Translations under genes and position numbers: made by a program | NCBI RefSeq assembly: GCF_002003465.1 | Contig: NZ_BDDQ01000019.1 | Coordinates: 1-48,001, forward strand | Length of the DNA: 48,001 bases | From: Caenibacillus caldisaponilyticus | GTDB lineage: Bacteria; Bacillota; Bacilli; Bacillales; Sporolactobacillaceae | Direction of reading: 5' to 3' | Shown: piece by piece, positions 15,577-25,542 of the stretch | How the letters are laid out: each line of letters opens with the position of its first letter | How positions within the stretch are numbered: the first letter of the stretch is position 1 | Notes under the pieces: generated by a model | The model's input: the letters and a program-made list of their open reading frames with translations, nothing else | Database searches by the model: none | Told to the model about the DNA's origin: nothing

Positions 15577-17499
15577 TTATTTAGTCAGCGACAGTAAATA
15601 AGCGATCAGCGCGTCTTGTTCCGCTTTCGTGAACCCCGTCGTCTCATCCACGTAAAAATCATGGCCGCGGCCGCTGACGTGAAGGGCCTCCAACCCGGCG
15701 CGCCGATTGGCGGCGACCACGCGGGCACGCAGCCGTGAATCGACAAGCGCCCGCAAGCTGTTCCTGGGATCAATGGGCAGATTTCTTCCGGTCGTCCCGG
15801 GAATGCCGAGATCGTGCCGCAAGTCTTTTCCGACCGCGACGCCGCCGTCGTGCAAATACGGCGCTGACCAGTAAAGTCCGTTCAGGCTCGGCGTTTTATA
15901 GCCGCCCGCGGATACGCCGTGGGCGAATCCGAGTTGGCGTTGGGAAAAGCCGAGCGGCGCAGGCGGGACGTGTTGAACATCGGGATGCTTCGGCAGCGGC
16001 GTCGGGGTGTTGGGCGCGTATTGCACAGCCCGGCCGAACTGGTTCTCCGTTTTTTTCAACGCCCTCGCCCGTGACGGATCGGTGCCGATCGTTTTCGCGC
16101 TCACGATGCGATTGTTCGTCAAATATGCCCCGGCATGGCAGCGCAGGCACCCTGCTTTGATGAACACGCCTTTGCCCCGTTCCACCGCCTTTTCATCCAA
16201 CGTGACCGGTGCCTTGGGCGGAACGATGGTGTTTTGCCAAGCGGCCATCGCGTTGTTTTCCCGGTTCACCTTTTGTCCGGGACTCGTTGCGATCAAACCG
16301 TCGGGGGCAGCCGGCGTCAGCTTCGGAAACTTCGGGTTTTTGACCAGTTGGTTGACGCCCGGCACCCCAGGCGTCGGATCGATCTCGGCGAAAAAGCGGG
16401 ACGGCGTTTTTCCCGATGCCGGATTATAGCGGAATTTCGGGTTGGCGGCATTTTGCAAAATCGTCCCGATATACACTTCTTTATCGATGTCAAAAAGCGC
16501 TCGGCTCGCGTCGGCTTGCGACAACGGATCGGTATTTTGCGCATGGACATTGTTCGTAAACACGCTGAGCCCATGGAAAGGCCCGACTTGTGCGAAGCCG
16601 CTCCATCCATAGGGAAAATCGCCCTTCGTAAAAGCATCGGGAATCTTCGTCGGATTGGCTTTCAGATCAATGGTTGAATCAAAACTTCCCGCCGGCCAGC
16701 GAAGGAGCTGGGCGTCAACGGCGTCTTCCAATTTTTTCGGATCGGGAAGTCTCAGTTTATGTCCCCCGCCGTTCGTCACCGTGCCGCTCTTTTCAGTAAT
16801 AAAGGTTTTCAGCGCTTGAATTTGCGCGTGCGTAAAATAAGAGGCGGAATTCGGCGCGAGCGCCATGAGCAGGCCGAGATTCAAATCGTTGTTGATCGCC
16901 CCTTCAACGACGTTTTTGGACATCCGGTCGACCGTGGCGTGACAGGCGGCACAGCTGATGCCGGCTCTGATCTTTCCGCCGTCGTAGTGGACGGGAATGC
17001 CGAGCGGCGCGTAGGCCCCCTTCGGCACGTCAATCCCCGTGCTGATTTTTTCACCTTTGCGAAACATTCGGCCGCCGATTTTCGCGTCAGAAGCCAATTC
17101 TACTTTCAAGTCGGTCGTCCCCTTGCCGTGAAGAGCAACGACCGCCTTCATCAGATTGCCGAAGGTTAAAGGTCCGTTAATAATACCGAGGATATCGGTT
17201 AAAAACACCTCATTGCCGAACGTTTCTTTGTAAAAGGCGGTCTTGCCGAGTTTGAGCAAATGTTCGTCGATTTTGACCGCCCCGTCGGCCGGCGACCGAT
17301 GGTTTCCCCCGCCCCCGGCCGCCTTATCGGAAATGAAGCGCCCCCACAAATCGTAGCCCGTTTCGATAAAGTGGCGGTTGATCGTTTGATTCGCCCCGGG
17401 CATATAGGCATATTCAAAATGTGATGTCCAAACCGCTGCGATGACGGCCGCCAAAGCGGCAACCGCCCCCGCCGCGATCCAATGCCGTTTTTTTCGCAC
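15577..17499 (-). CDS. Large dihaem cytochrome c (MauG/cytochrome-c-peroxidase-like)
   Basis: 640 residues from the GTG at 17499, with GAAGGAGC about 10 bases upstream. An N-terminal basic stretch and hydrophobic helix (about 8-25) anchor or export it; no lipobox cysteine is present. There are two covalent haem motifs, CAACH at 183-187 and CLRCH at 451-455. The C-terminal half has YKTPSLNGLYWSAPYLHDGG, a phrase typical of dihaem cytochrome c peroxidase/MauG-like proteins. The long N-terminal half (about 180 residues before the first haem) and the 264-residue spacing between haems are larger than in classical peroxidases of about 330 residues. It probably works on the outer face of the membrane. 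The substrate is unknown; the cydAB context suggests respiratory electron transfer or peroxide handling. Confidence 0.8.
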   Translation of the reverse strand: MRKKRHWIAAGAVAALAAVIAAVWTSHFEYAYMPGANQTINRHFIETGYDLWGRFISDKAAGGGGNHRSPADGAVKIDEHLLKLGKTAFYKETFGNEVFLTDILGIINGPLTFGNLMKAVVALHGKGTTDLKVELASDAKIGGRMFRKGEKISTGIDVPKGAYAPLGIPVHYDGGKIRAGISCAACHATVDRMSKNVVEGAINNDLNLGLLMALAPNSASYFTHAQIQALKTFITEKSGTVTNGGGHKLRLPDPKKLEDAVDAQLLRWPAGSFDSTIDLKANPTKIPDAFTKGDFPYGWSGFAQVGPFHGLSVFTNNVHAQNTDPLSQADASRALFDIDKEVYIGTILQNAANPKFRYNPASGKTPSRFFAEIDPTPGVPGVNQLVKNPKFPKLTPAAPDGLIATSPGQKVNRENNAMAAWQNTIVPPKAPVTLDEKAVERGKGVFIKAGCLRCHAGAYLTNNRIVSAKTIGTDPSRARALKKTENQFGRAVQYAPNTPTPLPKHPDVQHVPPAPLGFSQRQLGFAHGVSAGGYKTPSLNGLYWSAPYLHDGGVAVGKDLRHDLGIPGTTGRNLPIDPRNSLRALVDSRLRARVVAANRRAGLEALHVSGRGHDFYVDETTGFTKAEQDALIAYLLSLTK

Positions 17500-17756
17500 G
17501 ACAAAAAGCTCCTTCGAAAATTCGTCAATACTATCATCTCTTCAAGCCATAAAATTATGTAAAAGGTAGGCGGATGAGGAGGAGATAGGGATGCTTCGGA
17601 CGGTGCCGGCGCCTTCTAAACGGATAGAGGGGCGCGCCGCTTATCCCGGCGGGAAAGCGGAAAGAGGATACATAAAAGTCTGCGCATGCGCCGGCCATTC
17701 GCGGGCCACAAGTTCCGCCGATCCGCCCATCGGCTTGATGCAACCGGATGCGGGTC

Positions 17757-17789
17757 AAAAAACAAATCCCCTGATGCGGAATCAGGGGA
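17757..17789 (-). terminator. Rho-independent terminator after yhaX
   Basis: TCCCCTGAT (17767-17775) pairs perfectly with ATCAGGGGA (17781-17789). On the minus strand the stem runs into TTTGTTTTTTG. It begins two bases after the yhaX stop. Confidence 0.88.
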
Positions 17790-17790
17790 G

Positions 17791-18633
17791 CTACACGCGG
17801 ACGCGCATTTGTTTTCTAAAGACCTCTCTCACCATATAAGCGACGCCGTTCATGTCGTTCGTGCGCGTCACCCATTGGGCGGCTTCGCGCACCTTTCTCG
17901 GCGCATTTTTCATCGCGACGCCGAGCCCGCACTTTTCGATCATTTCCAAATCGTTTTCGGAATCGCCGACCGCAACCGTTTGCGACAACGGAACGCCGAG
18001 ATGCGCGGCGAGATAAGCGAGACCGTTAAACTTTGACGTGCCTTTGCGCGTGAGGACGAACGTCCGCTCGTCTCTGCGATCGATCTCCAAAGATGGGAAC
18101 AACCTGTTGATCGACTCGAGGATTTCATCGGCATGGCCCGGATGCACCTCGACCTGGACATCCGTTGCCTCGTCATCCTTTTCCCGCAAATAATCGCTTA
18201 AGCGCTGAACGTAACTCACCGGATAAAAAAGCGGTTCGTTCACGCCGACCGTGATTTTCGCGATGAGGTTTTGTTGGCGCGGCCTGTTGGCGATGGCCAT
18301 TTTTTCATGGGCAATGCGCACGCGGCATTGATAGGTTTCCAAAAGTTCAACGAGCTCGAGCAACACGCCATGATGGATTTTATTCGTGTATACCGGCGCG
18401 TCGATGGAAGCCGAAACAAAAGCGCCGTTATGGGCGACGATCGGATGTTTCAACCTTAATGCCTTCGCCACTTTCGCCGCCGAATGAAAATGGCGTTCCG
18501 TCACCAGCGTAACGATCGCGCCTTTTTTTTGCGCATATCGGATCGCCTCTCTCGTCTCGCGATCCAGCCGATGATTGCTTCGCAAAAGGGTGCCGTCGAT
18601 GTCCAAAGCGAGCAAGCGGTATACCAAGGTCAT
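17791..18633 (-). CDS. yhaX: HAD-superfamily Cof-type phosphatase YhaX
   Basis: 280 residues. Motif I is LLALDIDGTLLRSNHRLD. Motif II lies in TLVTERHFHSAAKVAKALR. Motif III and IV text is LTRKGTSKFNGL and VAVGDSENDLEMIE. The VTxRHFxSAxKxAKAL phrase and the C-terminal WVTRTNDMNGVAYMVREVFR closely match B. subtilis YhaX, a sporulation-induced (sigma-E regulon) HAD protein. Cof-type enzymes dephosphorylate small phosphorylated metabolites; the substrate here is unknown. The gene has its own terminator. The surrounding yha and yhe genes agree with B. subtilis synteny. Confidence 0.87.
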   Translation of the reverse strand: MTLVYRLLALDIDGTLLRSNHRLDRETREAIRYAQKKGAIVTLVTERHFHSAAKVAKALRLKHPIVAHNGAFVSASIDAPVYTNKIHHGVLLELVELLETYQCRVRIAHEKMAIANRPRQQNLIAKITVGVNEPLFYPVSYVQRLSDYLREKDDEATDVQVEVHPGHADEILESINRLFPSLEIDRRDERTFVLTRKGTSKFNGLAYLAAHLGVPLSQTVAVGDSENDLEMIEKCGLGVAMKNAPRKVREAAQWVTRTNDMNGVAYMVREVFRKQMRVRV

Positions 18634-18864
18634 CCCCCTTTTCGATAAGATGGCGCCGTTCTGTTTTTATCCATATGTCTTCTTTCCGACGTTTAGAACA
18701 GGCCAAAGGCATGTGCCGAAACGCGCGACGGACGTGGGCCTCATCGTCGGGCGTGAACGGAACGACGGCCAAAAAAAATAAGCCTTAGAGGCTTATAACA
18801 GGAGACCAACCTATGAATCGCTTTAAAGATAACACGCCATTGTGAAGCGCATTTGAAGCTTTCA

Positions 18865-19257
18865 TCAACTTTTTGTAAATCTTGCGGCGCCGTTCAGCCC
18901 GTTCGCTCCCTCCCCCAGCATGCCATACAGCTCCTCCAACGGCCGGTTCATCCGCCTATGCACGTCGTTGAGCACATCGCCCAGCCGCTGTTCCGCGGCG
19001 ATCAGGCTCGCGATTTTCGGATGTTCCAACATGCGTTCCCATTTGTCCCGGATGTCGCGCACATCTTCTTCAGAGAAACGGTCGCCTTTCCGGCCGCGCG
19101 CTTCCACGTCGGCTTGAACGCGCTGAAACGTTTCATACAGCCGGCGTGCCGCCGCGTCTTCCAGCATCGCTTGAAAAGCGGCCTTCAAGCTTAGATACTC
19201 GCCGCTGGACCGAACGGCTTTTTCCAATTCATTCGCAAGCTCATAAAGATTGCCCAT
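18865..19257 (-). CDS. yheA: YheA, YlbF/YmcA-family protein
   Basis: 130 residues from the ATG at 19257, which follows GGGGAGGAT; the longer frame starting at 19335 has no SD. The sequence MGNLYELANELEKAVRSSGE, then LKAAFQAMLEDAAARRLYETF and the C-terminal RPLEELYGMLGEG, is all-helical. It belongs to the YheA/YmcA/YlbF family (DUF964). YlbF and YmcA help RNase Y and sporulation or competence control in B. subtilis; YheA itself has no assigned role. It is next to yheB, as in B. subtilis, though 187 bases separate them. Confidence 0.85.
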   Translation of the reverse strand: MGNLYELANELEKAVRSSGEYLSLKAAFQAMLEDAAARRLYETFQRVQADVEARGRKGDRFSEEDVRDIRDKWERMLEHPKIASLIAAEQRLGDVLNDVHRRMNRPLEELYGMLGEGANGLNGAARFTKS

Positions 19258-19443
19258 CGGATCCTCCCCGTTTTCATCGTTTGCTCGCCTGAGGCGTTCA
19301 TCCCAAGTGTAACAGAGAAAAACCCGTCCCTTCATCCCCGGATTTTATAAACAAGGCACACGTTTATCATCCTCAGGCGGCACGACAGCAATCCACGCGC
19401 GGAACACCGCGGGAAGCAAGCCGCTTCGGACGAAGCCATGCCG

Positions 19444-20565
19444 TCAGCCAAGCGCCAAAACGAAAAAGGCTTGCACACCGCCAATCAAACCGCCGAGAAA
19501 AAATCCGAGATATGTGATCATTTTAAACTCCTTCTTTGAAATAAAAAGGATGACTTCCTCCAGTTCTTGCACGGAAAAGCGGCGAACTTGCTCCGCCACC
19601 AGATCTTCCAGGGCGAGGCTCCGCAAAATGACCGGCGCGCTCGCCGCCGCCCGTTCCAACAACCGATCGACCGCCCACGGCACCACGCGATCGCAAACCT
19701 CCGCGCTCCATTTGGCAACATCGCGGGCAAGGCCAGTGGCGAGCATGTCTTTCAGCGGAAGATCCGAGACCGCCCGAGGCAGGAGCCCGATCACGTTCAG
19801 GCGGGCGTTCGCCTCGCCGACGGTGAGCGACAAAGTGCGTTGCCATTCTTCCCTGAGCCGGCTTTCCAGCCATTCGGCCACCGCCGGTTTTTTCAATAAA
19901 AAGACGAGCTGTTCGACGAGCGCATCACCGTCGAGGAGCCAATTCAAAAGGTTGCCGAAAAGCCCTCTTCTTTCAAGCAGTTGGAACATCGCGTCTTTAA
20001 TGAGGGCCCGGCCTTCGGCTCCGTCCAAAAAATCCGCGAGGCCTTCCGTGATGTATCGGGAAAATCGCGGGCATTCCCTTTCAACCGCCGCCTGCCAATT
20101 GCGGGGAAGAACTTCGCGAAGCGGGTAGTCGCCGTATCGTGTCAATAACTTTTCCCCAACCCGTCCCCATTCGTCCGTCATCCAGCGATCAAGCCTTTTC
20201 AGCAAACGATCGGCATCGAGGCCGGGAAGTTTTTCCCGCAACGCCTCGCCATTGTCAAGCCAGCGCTTGCCCGCGGCCTTTATGCGCTGCGCGATCCGAT
20301 CGCGCAATCCCTGCTCCGACAATTTTTTCTCCAGTCCATCCGCCGTAATCAAATGTTTGATGACGAGCTTTCCGAGCGCATCGGCGATTTCATCCCTCCG
20401 CTTCGGAATGAGTCCCGGCGTGAACGGAAGCCGCCACTTGCCGATCTTGAGGGGGCGGTAAGGCTTGAACAGCATGCGGATGGCCACGTCGTTCGTCAAG
20501 CCGCCGATCACGGCGCCGACAACCGTAAGCAGGCAGACCGTCTCCAATGCGTGCCACCATTCCAT
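19444..20565 (-). CDS. yheB: YheB, DUF445 membrane protein
   Basis: 373 residues from the ATG at 20565, placed 9 bases from AGAGG; an ATG three codons earlier (20574) touches the SD. The N-terminal helix contains VVGAVIGGLTNDVAIRMLF, followed by KPYRPLKIGKWRLPFTPGLIPKRRDEIA, the diagnostic DUF445/YheB phrase. A long charged helical body comes next, and a C-terminal helix (ITYLGFFLGGLIGGVQAFF) ends the protein, so both ends are in the membrane. DUF445 proteins have no established function. B. subtilis YheB is about the same length and adjoins yheA. Confidence 0.9.
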   Translation of the reverse strand: MEWWHALETVCLLTVVGAVIGGLTNDVAIRMLFKPYRPLKIGKWRLPFTPGLIPKRRDEIADALGKLVIKHLITADGLEKKLSEQGLRDRIAQRIKAAGKRWLDNGEALREKLPGLDADRLLKRLDRWMTDEWGRVGEKLLTRYGDYPLREVLPRNWQAAVERECPRFSRYITEGLADFLDGAEGRALIKDAMFQLLERRGLFGNLLNWLLDGDALVEQLVFLLKKPAVAEWLESRLREEWQRTLSLTVGEANARLNVIGLLPRAVSDLPLKDMLATGLARDVAKWSAEVCDRVVPWAVDRLLERAAASAPVILRSLALEDLVAEQVRRFSVQELEEVILFISKKEFKMITYLGFFLGGLIGGVQAFFVLALG

Positions 20566-20636
20566 AAACATCATCCTCTTTCGATCGGTTTGAAAACCGC
20601 AAAACGAATCACCACTTTAGGCAAACAACCATATGC

Positions 20637-20642
20637 TATGAT
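20637..20642 (+). promoter_or_regulatory. Candidate extended -10 upstream of the yheD-type gene
   Basis: TGCTATGAT (20634-20642) is an extended -10-like element 30 bases before the GTG start at 20673, in the gap between divergent yheB and this gene. No clear -35 is seen. Sporulation sigma factors could be used instead. Confidence 0.35.
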
Positions 20643-20672
20643 CAGCACGATTAGGATGGAGGGATTTCCGCC

Positions 20673-22037
20673 GTGGAAATCATCAACGTCAAAAATTTGA
20701 ACGGAGCATCCGCGACCGTCAGATTACCTCATGCATTATACCGCAGCGGCATTGAGAAAGTGAGCTTTTCAAACAAAATTGAGCCATGCGCCGTGACGAC
20801 GACGGACGATGACGTTTGTTACATCTCTGAGGATCTGTTGGCATCCTTGATGATGCCCACGCCCATCAGATTGCGGGCGCTGATTAAAGACGACACGCTT
20901 TGCTTTTTGCCGGTCATCGGCATATTTACGACGGGCTATATCCGAGGCTCGGCGCGGCCGTTCGGCACGCGGACGGACGATTTCGCCAAGTTCATGAAAC
21001 AAGCCGAGCGATTCGGCGCTTACGCCTATCTTTTTACCCCCGACCGAATCGATTGGAATAAAGGCGCCGTCCGCGCCGTCCGCTATCATAACGGGCGTTG
21101 GACGGACGCGGTCGCCCCTTTCCCCCAAGTGATTTACGACCGCGTGCCGAACCGCAAGAGCGAACATCTGCCGAAGGTCAAAGAAGCCAAAAAACGATTC
21201 CAAAAAGACTTCGCTGTCCCATGGTTCAACGGAGGTTTTTTTGATAAATGGGCGATCTTTCAAGCGCTGAAAGCCCACCCCGTCTCCCTTCAATATCTTC
21301 CCGAAACCGCTGATTTAAATTACGCGGCCTTAAAGAAGAATTTGGAGCTGTACCGTACGGTTTTCATCAAGCCGAAAACCAGCAGCCACGGGATCGGGAT
21401 CAAAAGAATCGAAACGGCGAAAGACGGCTGGATTTGCGCGGAAAACAATTTGGAAGGGACGGTGCGGCGCCATTACGGAACGTTGGAAAATTTGCTGAAC
21501 GCGGAGTTCGCCGATCACCATCCTTCTCAGTTCATTTTGCAACAAGGCATTCAACTCCCGCTCCAAAACGGCCGTCCATACGACTTTCGCGTCCATACGA
21601 ACAAGGATCGGGACGGACGGTGGCATGTGAGCGCCGTCGCCGTTAAAATTGCCGGAGAAAACCGCTTGACGACCCACGCCGCGTTCGGCGGCGAAATCAA
21701 AACGCTTGGGGAAGTCTTCCGGCGCGAAGCGGCTCAAGAGCGTCTGAATCTTTTAAAAGACGCCGCGCTCACGCTCAGCGAAGTGATCGACCAACAAACC
21801 GACGACTTGCTGGGCGAACTCGGTCTCGATCTCGGTATTGACGCCGATCAGCGCGTCTGGTTGTTCGAGGCGAACGCGAAACCCGGACCGGCGATCTTCT
21901 CCGTGCCTTCCGTCCGCAAACAAATGCGCTTCGTCCATCGCTTTCTTTTGGAATATGCGACGCATTTGGCGGAACTCAGCATCCGTAAGCCGGATTGGCT
22001 GCACACCATCCGTTTGAAGGATTCCGTAAACATTTAA
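20673..22037 (+). CDS. yheD: YheC/YheD-family spore coat-associated ATP-grasp protein
   Basis: 454 residues from a GTG that follows GGAGGG at 9 bases. The C-terminal half is an ATP-grasp-like domain: FIKPKTSSHGIGIKRIE, then PYDFRVHTNKDRDGRWHVSA, and the metal-binding end DLGIDADQRVWLFEANAKPGPAIF. The length equals B. subtilis YheD (about 450 residues) rather than the shorter YheC. In B. subtilis these proteins associate with the developing spore coat under sigma-E control. A ligase activity has been inferred from the fold but the substrate is unknown. Only one yheC/D copy is present here, where B. subtilis has two in tandem. Confidence 0.85.
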   Translation: MEIINVKNLNGASATVRLPHALYRSGIEKVSFSNKIEPCAVTTTDDDVCYISEDLLASLMMPTPIRLRALIKDDTLCFLPVIGIFTTGYIRGSARPFGTRTDDFAKFMKQAERFGAYAYLFTPDRIDWNKGAVRAVRYHNGRWTDAVAPFPQVIYDRVPNRKSEHLPKVKEAKKRFQKDFAVPWFNGGFFDKWAIFQALKAHPVSLQYLPETADLNYAALKKNLELYRTVFIKPKTSSHGIGIKRIETAKDGWICAENNLEGTVRRHYGTLENLLNAEFADHHPSQFILQQGIQLPLQNGRPYDFRVHTNKDRDGRWHVSAVAVKIAGENRLTTHAAFGGEIKTLGEVFRREAAQERLNLLKDAALTLSEVIDQQTDDLLGELGLDLGIDADQRVWLFEANAKPGPAIFSVPSVRKQMRFVHRFLLEYATHLAELSIRKPDWLHTIRLKDSVNI

Positions 22038-22293
22038 CGCCGTTAACCGTCGCCTTGGCCTTCGGCCTCATCGGTATCACCCCCGGATTTTGCGCCATTC
22101 GTCAAGGGCTTTGCGGTGCCCGTATGGTGAGCTTTTGTCCCGGTCCCCGGCCCGCTCCCTGATCATTCGGTCCGCCTTTCGCTTTTCGGGAACCGATGGA
22201 CCGCACGGCCGTTCCTTTTGATGACGCAATGCCCCGATTTTTTGCGCTTTTCATATGGTCCGCCAAATGTTATGTTTAACTTGAGGTGGGGCC

Positions 22294-22506
22294 ATGATTA
22301 CGCACTTTACCTATCGGCCGTTTTTCTCGCCGACATCGCGCAGGCAGGAATTTCGTTTTTCTTTTTTCTATAAAGGCGCGAAATTCAGCGGCATCTATCA
22401 TTACAACGGGGCCATCACTTGGGACGATCCTCCGGACAAAGCCGATTTGGATCGATTGACAACCGAAATACATGCCCTGATGTTATTCCACGTCTACGAT
22501 CGTTGA
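22294..22506 (+). CDS. yheE: YheE family protein
   Basis: 70 residues with an excellent SD, GAGGTGGGG, just before the ATG. The pattern FTYRPFFSP, then FRFSFFYKGAKFSGIYHYNG, then a closing HALMLFHVYDR, is that of the small DUF5342/YheE family in B. subtilis ('HYKGNAYTGIYHKDG' and 'HDLMLYHVYD' at the same places). Function is unknown. It follows the yheD-type gene by 256 bases, consistent with the B. subtilis order. Confidence 0.82.
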   Translation: MITHFTYRPFFSPTSRRQEFRFSFFYKGAKFSGIYHYNGAITWDDPPDKADLDRLTTEIHALMLFHVYDR

Positions 22507-22569
22507 CGAGGCGGAGTCACATAAATCTCCCCCGGATCGGACACCCTTGTCAATAAGGGGGTTCAAGCC

Positions 22570-22758
22570 ATGGGTGAAAAGCGATACGGGCGATATGACT
22601 CGTTATCCGATGGAAGGGATCAATATTATCTCGATGTCGATCGCATGATCAATGAGGGCTTGGCGGGCGGCACCGTCGATCCGGATGTGGCGCGCTCCTC
22701 CGTCGATCAAGCGCGCGAGATCGTTCGCCCCGAAAGCAAACCGACAACCTCACACTGA
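22570..22758 (+). CDS. Small conserved-looking hydrophilic protein, unknown
   Basis: 62 residues with an AAGGGGG SD 9 bases upstream. The sequence has an acidic, tyrosine-rich first half (YGRYDSLSDGRDQYYLDVDR) and then MINEGLAGGTVDPD, which I believe recurs in small Bacillaceae proteins of unknown function. There is no signal peptide or membrane segment. A perfect terminator follows immediately. It lies 63 bases after yheE, so the two may be co-transcribed. Confidence 0.65.
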   Translation: MGEKRYGRYDSLSDGRDQYYLDVDRMINEGLAGGTVDPDVARSSVDQAREIVRPESKPTTSH

Positions 22759-22764
22759 TCCCCG

Positions 22765-22796
22765 CCTCGATCTGAACGGATCGAGGTTTTTCTTTT
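22765..22796 (+). terminator. Rho-independent terminator
   Basis: CCTCGATC and GATCGAGG pair perfectly around TGAACG and are followed by TTTTTCTTTT. It ends the yheE/small-gene unit. Confidence 0.9.
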
Positions 22797-22852
22797 GGCG
22801 TCTTTTCAACTCATGAGCCCAAAACGGCCAAACCAGGAGCGATGGAAACGCG

Positions 22853-23776
22853 ATGAAAAGGGAAACGATGCTGAACCAATTGAAAAACCTATACGGCGAT
22901 GCGTTTCTCGCAACCGACGGCGACCGAAGCGAAGCGGACGCCGACGATTTTTACTGGTTTTATGCGGAGAACGGCGTCCGATTCGGCGTAAAAAAAGCGG
23001 CGATGACGGACAGGGAACGGGCGCTGTTGGCGCTTCGCTTTCGTCCGGCACACCCCCCGCTCCGGCTTTACACGCGCGCGGAACGCTTTTGGCATGGCTT
23101 GCTTTTCGAAGGGCTGACGGCGGAACGCTTGGATCATGCGAATAACGCCCCTTACTTTTTGCTCCATATTGCCTTGAAAAAGCCGATCGCCGATGCGGAG
23201 GGCTTTCGCGAAGCGATCGGCGGACTGATTTCGAAAGAACCCGTCCTCTTGTGGAAAGATGAAGGAACCGCCGTCCTCGTCCTCAATGAACGGCCGGAAA
23301 AAGCGATCGTCCAGGAAGTCGTCGATCTCCTCGTGACCGATTTTTATATCGACGTCGCCGCATTCATCGGCGGACCGCTTGCGATCGATGAACGGGCCAA
23401 AGCCCGCTACGACTTGGAAGCGGCCGTCTTTCGCCTGGCGCGCCGCCTCCATCCGCAAGAACAGGTGTTCACGTTTGCCCAAGCGGCGCCTCTCTACGCG
23501 CTGGAATGCGGGACTCAGGCAATCGAGTCCATCTTCCAACCGCTTTTTGCCGTGTTGGATGAAGAAGATGCCGAAATGGAAAAAAGTTTGCTGGCCTACT
23601 TTGAACACGGGATGAACAGTTCGACGGCGGCCAAAGCGTTATACATCCACCGCAACAGCCTGCTTTACCGGCTTGACCGGTTTTCGGAAAAAACCGGACT
23701 CGATCCGAAAAACTTCAAGGACGCCGTCTACATCTATTTGGGCATTTTGATGCATCGTTTGCGAAAACAACGTTAA
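22853..23776 (+). CDS. yxkF: PucR-type HTH regulator YxkF
   Basis: 307 residues. The C-terminal 60 residues (FEHGMNSSTAAKALYIHRNSLLYRLDRFSEKTGLDPKNF) are the helix-turn-helix of the PucR/CdaR family ('HRNTLxYRLxRI'). The first two thirds form a helical and beta domain without a recognised ligand site. B. subtilis yxkF occupies the same place, directly upstream of msmX, so the name rests on synteny plus family. Start choice is uncertain: the ATG at 22853 is 13 bases from an AGGAG, and an ATG five codons later has AAAGGG closer. Its targets are unknown; msmX is the obvious candidate. Confidence 0.8.
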   Translation: MKRETMLNQLKNLYGDAFLATDGDRSEADADDFYWFYAENGVRFGVKKAAMTDRERALLALRFRPAHPPLRLYTRAERFWHGLLFEGLTAERLDHANNAPYFLLHIALKKPIADAEGFREAIGGLISKEPVLLWKDEGTAVLVLNERPEKAIVQEVVDLLVTDFYIDVAAFIGGPLAIDERAKARYDLEAAVFRLARRLHPQEQVFTFAQAAPLYALECGTQAIESIFQPLFAVLDEEDAEMEKSLLAYFEHGMNSSTAAKALYIHRNSLLYRLDRFSEKTGLDPKNFKDAVYIYLGILMHRLRKQR

Positions 23777-23930
23777 CGCCGCCGTTAGGGCACACGGGTT
23801 CCGCCCAACAACGGGGCATGCGGCGGCGACCGAATGCGCAGCGGACGGGGCGGTCGTCTTCCCACCGGTCTGTGAAATTTATACAAGAAACGGCGGCGAT
23901 CTTTGTGCAGGTTGCCGATGCCAACCGGAA

Positions 23931-23964
23931 AATAAAGCGTTTACAATGGATGTAGACGCTTATT
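23931..23964. promoter_or_regulatory. Imperfect palindrome before msmX, cre-like
   Basis: AATAAAGCGTTTACA (23931-23945) is mirrored by TGTAGACGCTTATT (23951-23964). The arms are almost complementary and both contain a core resembling half of the CcpA cre consensus (TGTAAACGCTT on the minus strand). It ends 20 bases before the msmX start, ahead of the SD AGGAGG. Confidence 0.5.
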
Positions 23965-23984
23965 TTCATTAGGAGGGCCGAAAC

Positions 23985-25094
<1,110 letters not shown>

Positions 25095-25120
25095 CCTGCA
25101 CTCCGACAGGCTAAGAAAAC

Positions 25121-25146
25121 AAGGGAAGCGCGTCTGCGCTTCCCTT
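25121..25146. terminator. Bidirectional terminator between msmX and the SASP gene
   Basis: AAGGGAAGCGC and GCGCTTCCCTT form an 11-bp perfect stem with a 4-base loop. On the minus strand it is followed by TGTTTTCTT, and it lies between two convergent genes. Confidence 0.88.
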
Positions 25147-25165
25147 GAGCCATTTTTATGGAGTT

Positions 25166-25369
25166 TTAGGATTGTGGATGGAAAGAACCCAATTGTTGTT
25201 GAGCTTGGGCGACCAAACGCTTCGTGATTTCACCGCCCACGGAGCCGTTGGCTCTCGACGTCGAATCGGCGCTCAGGTTGACCCCGAATTCCGCTGCGAT
25301 TTCTTCCTTCATTTGATTGAGGGCACGTTCAATGCCAGGGACGAGCAATTGATTGCTGTTGTTTGTCAT
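25166..25369 (-). CDS. ssp: Alpha/beta-type small acid-soluble spore protein
   Basis: 67 residues with GGGAGGTGA 6 bases before the ATG. The sequence [20 protein letters not shown], then [34 protein letters not shown], is the classic alpha/beta SASP pattern. KEEIAAEFG contains the site where the germination protease GPR cuts, and [16 protein letters not shown] is one of the DNA-binding conserved segments. These proteins saturate spore DNA and protect it from heat and UV. The specific paralogue cannot be named, so the symbol is generic. Expression in the forespore under sigma-G is expected of the family; I did not find a convincing sigma-G promoter. Confidence 0.95.
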   Translation of the reverse strand: MTNNSNQLLVPGIERALNQMKEEIAAEFGVNLSADSTSRANGSVGGEITKRLVAQAQQQLGSFHPQS

Positions 25370-25542
25370 GTTATGTCACCTCCCGTTACATAGTGTGGCC
25401 CGGCTCGCTTTTTTCACGCATTCAACTTTTGCCAAGCCGATCAGGCGGCGCCAATTTTTCGTCTGACTCGCAAAAAAGGATGTCTTCGCCGGAAGAATTC
25501 GATTAAAATGAAAACGGACGCATGCGGAAAGGAGAGAGGCTT

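Noticed and set aside
17591-17839. 82-codon plus-strand frame with an excellent SD (GAGGAGGAG) before its ATG
   Set aside because: The product has no protein-like pattern, and the frame runs through the yhaX terminator hairpin and into the antisense of yhaX. Judged a chance SD.
22889-23608. 239-codon frame antisense to yxkF
   Set aside because: No family features and no SD; a shadow of the regulator gene.
25381-25440. Sigma-G promoter for the SASP gene
   Set aside because: A GAATG -35-like sequence and a CACACTA -10-like sequence exist, but their spacing (about 21 bases) and the -10 mismatch do not fit the consensus.
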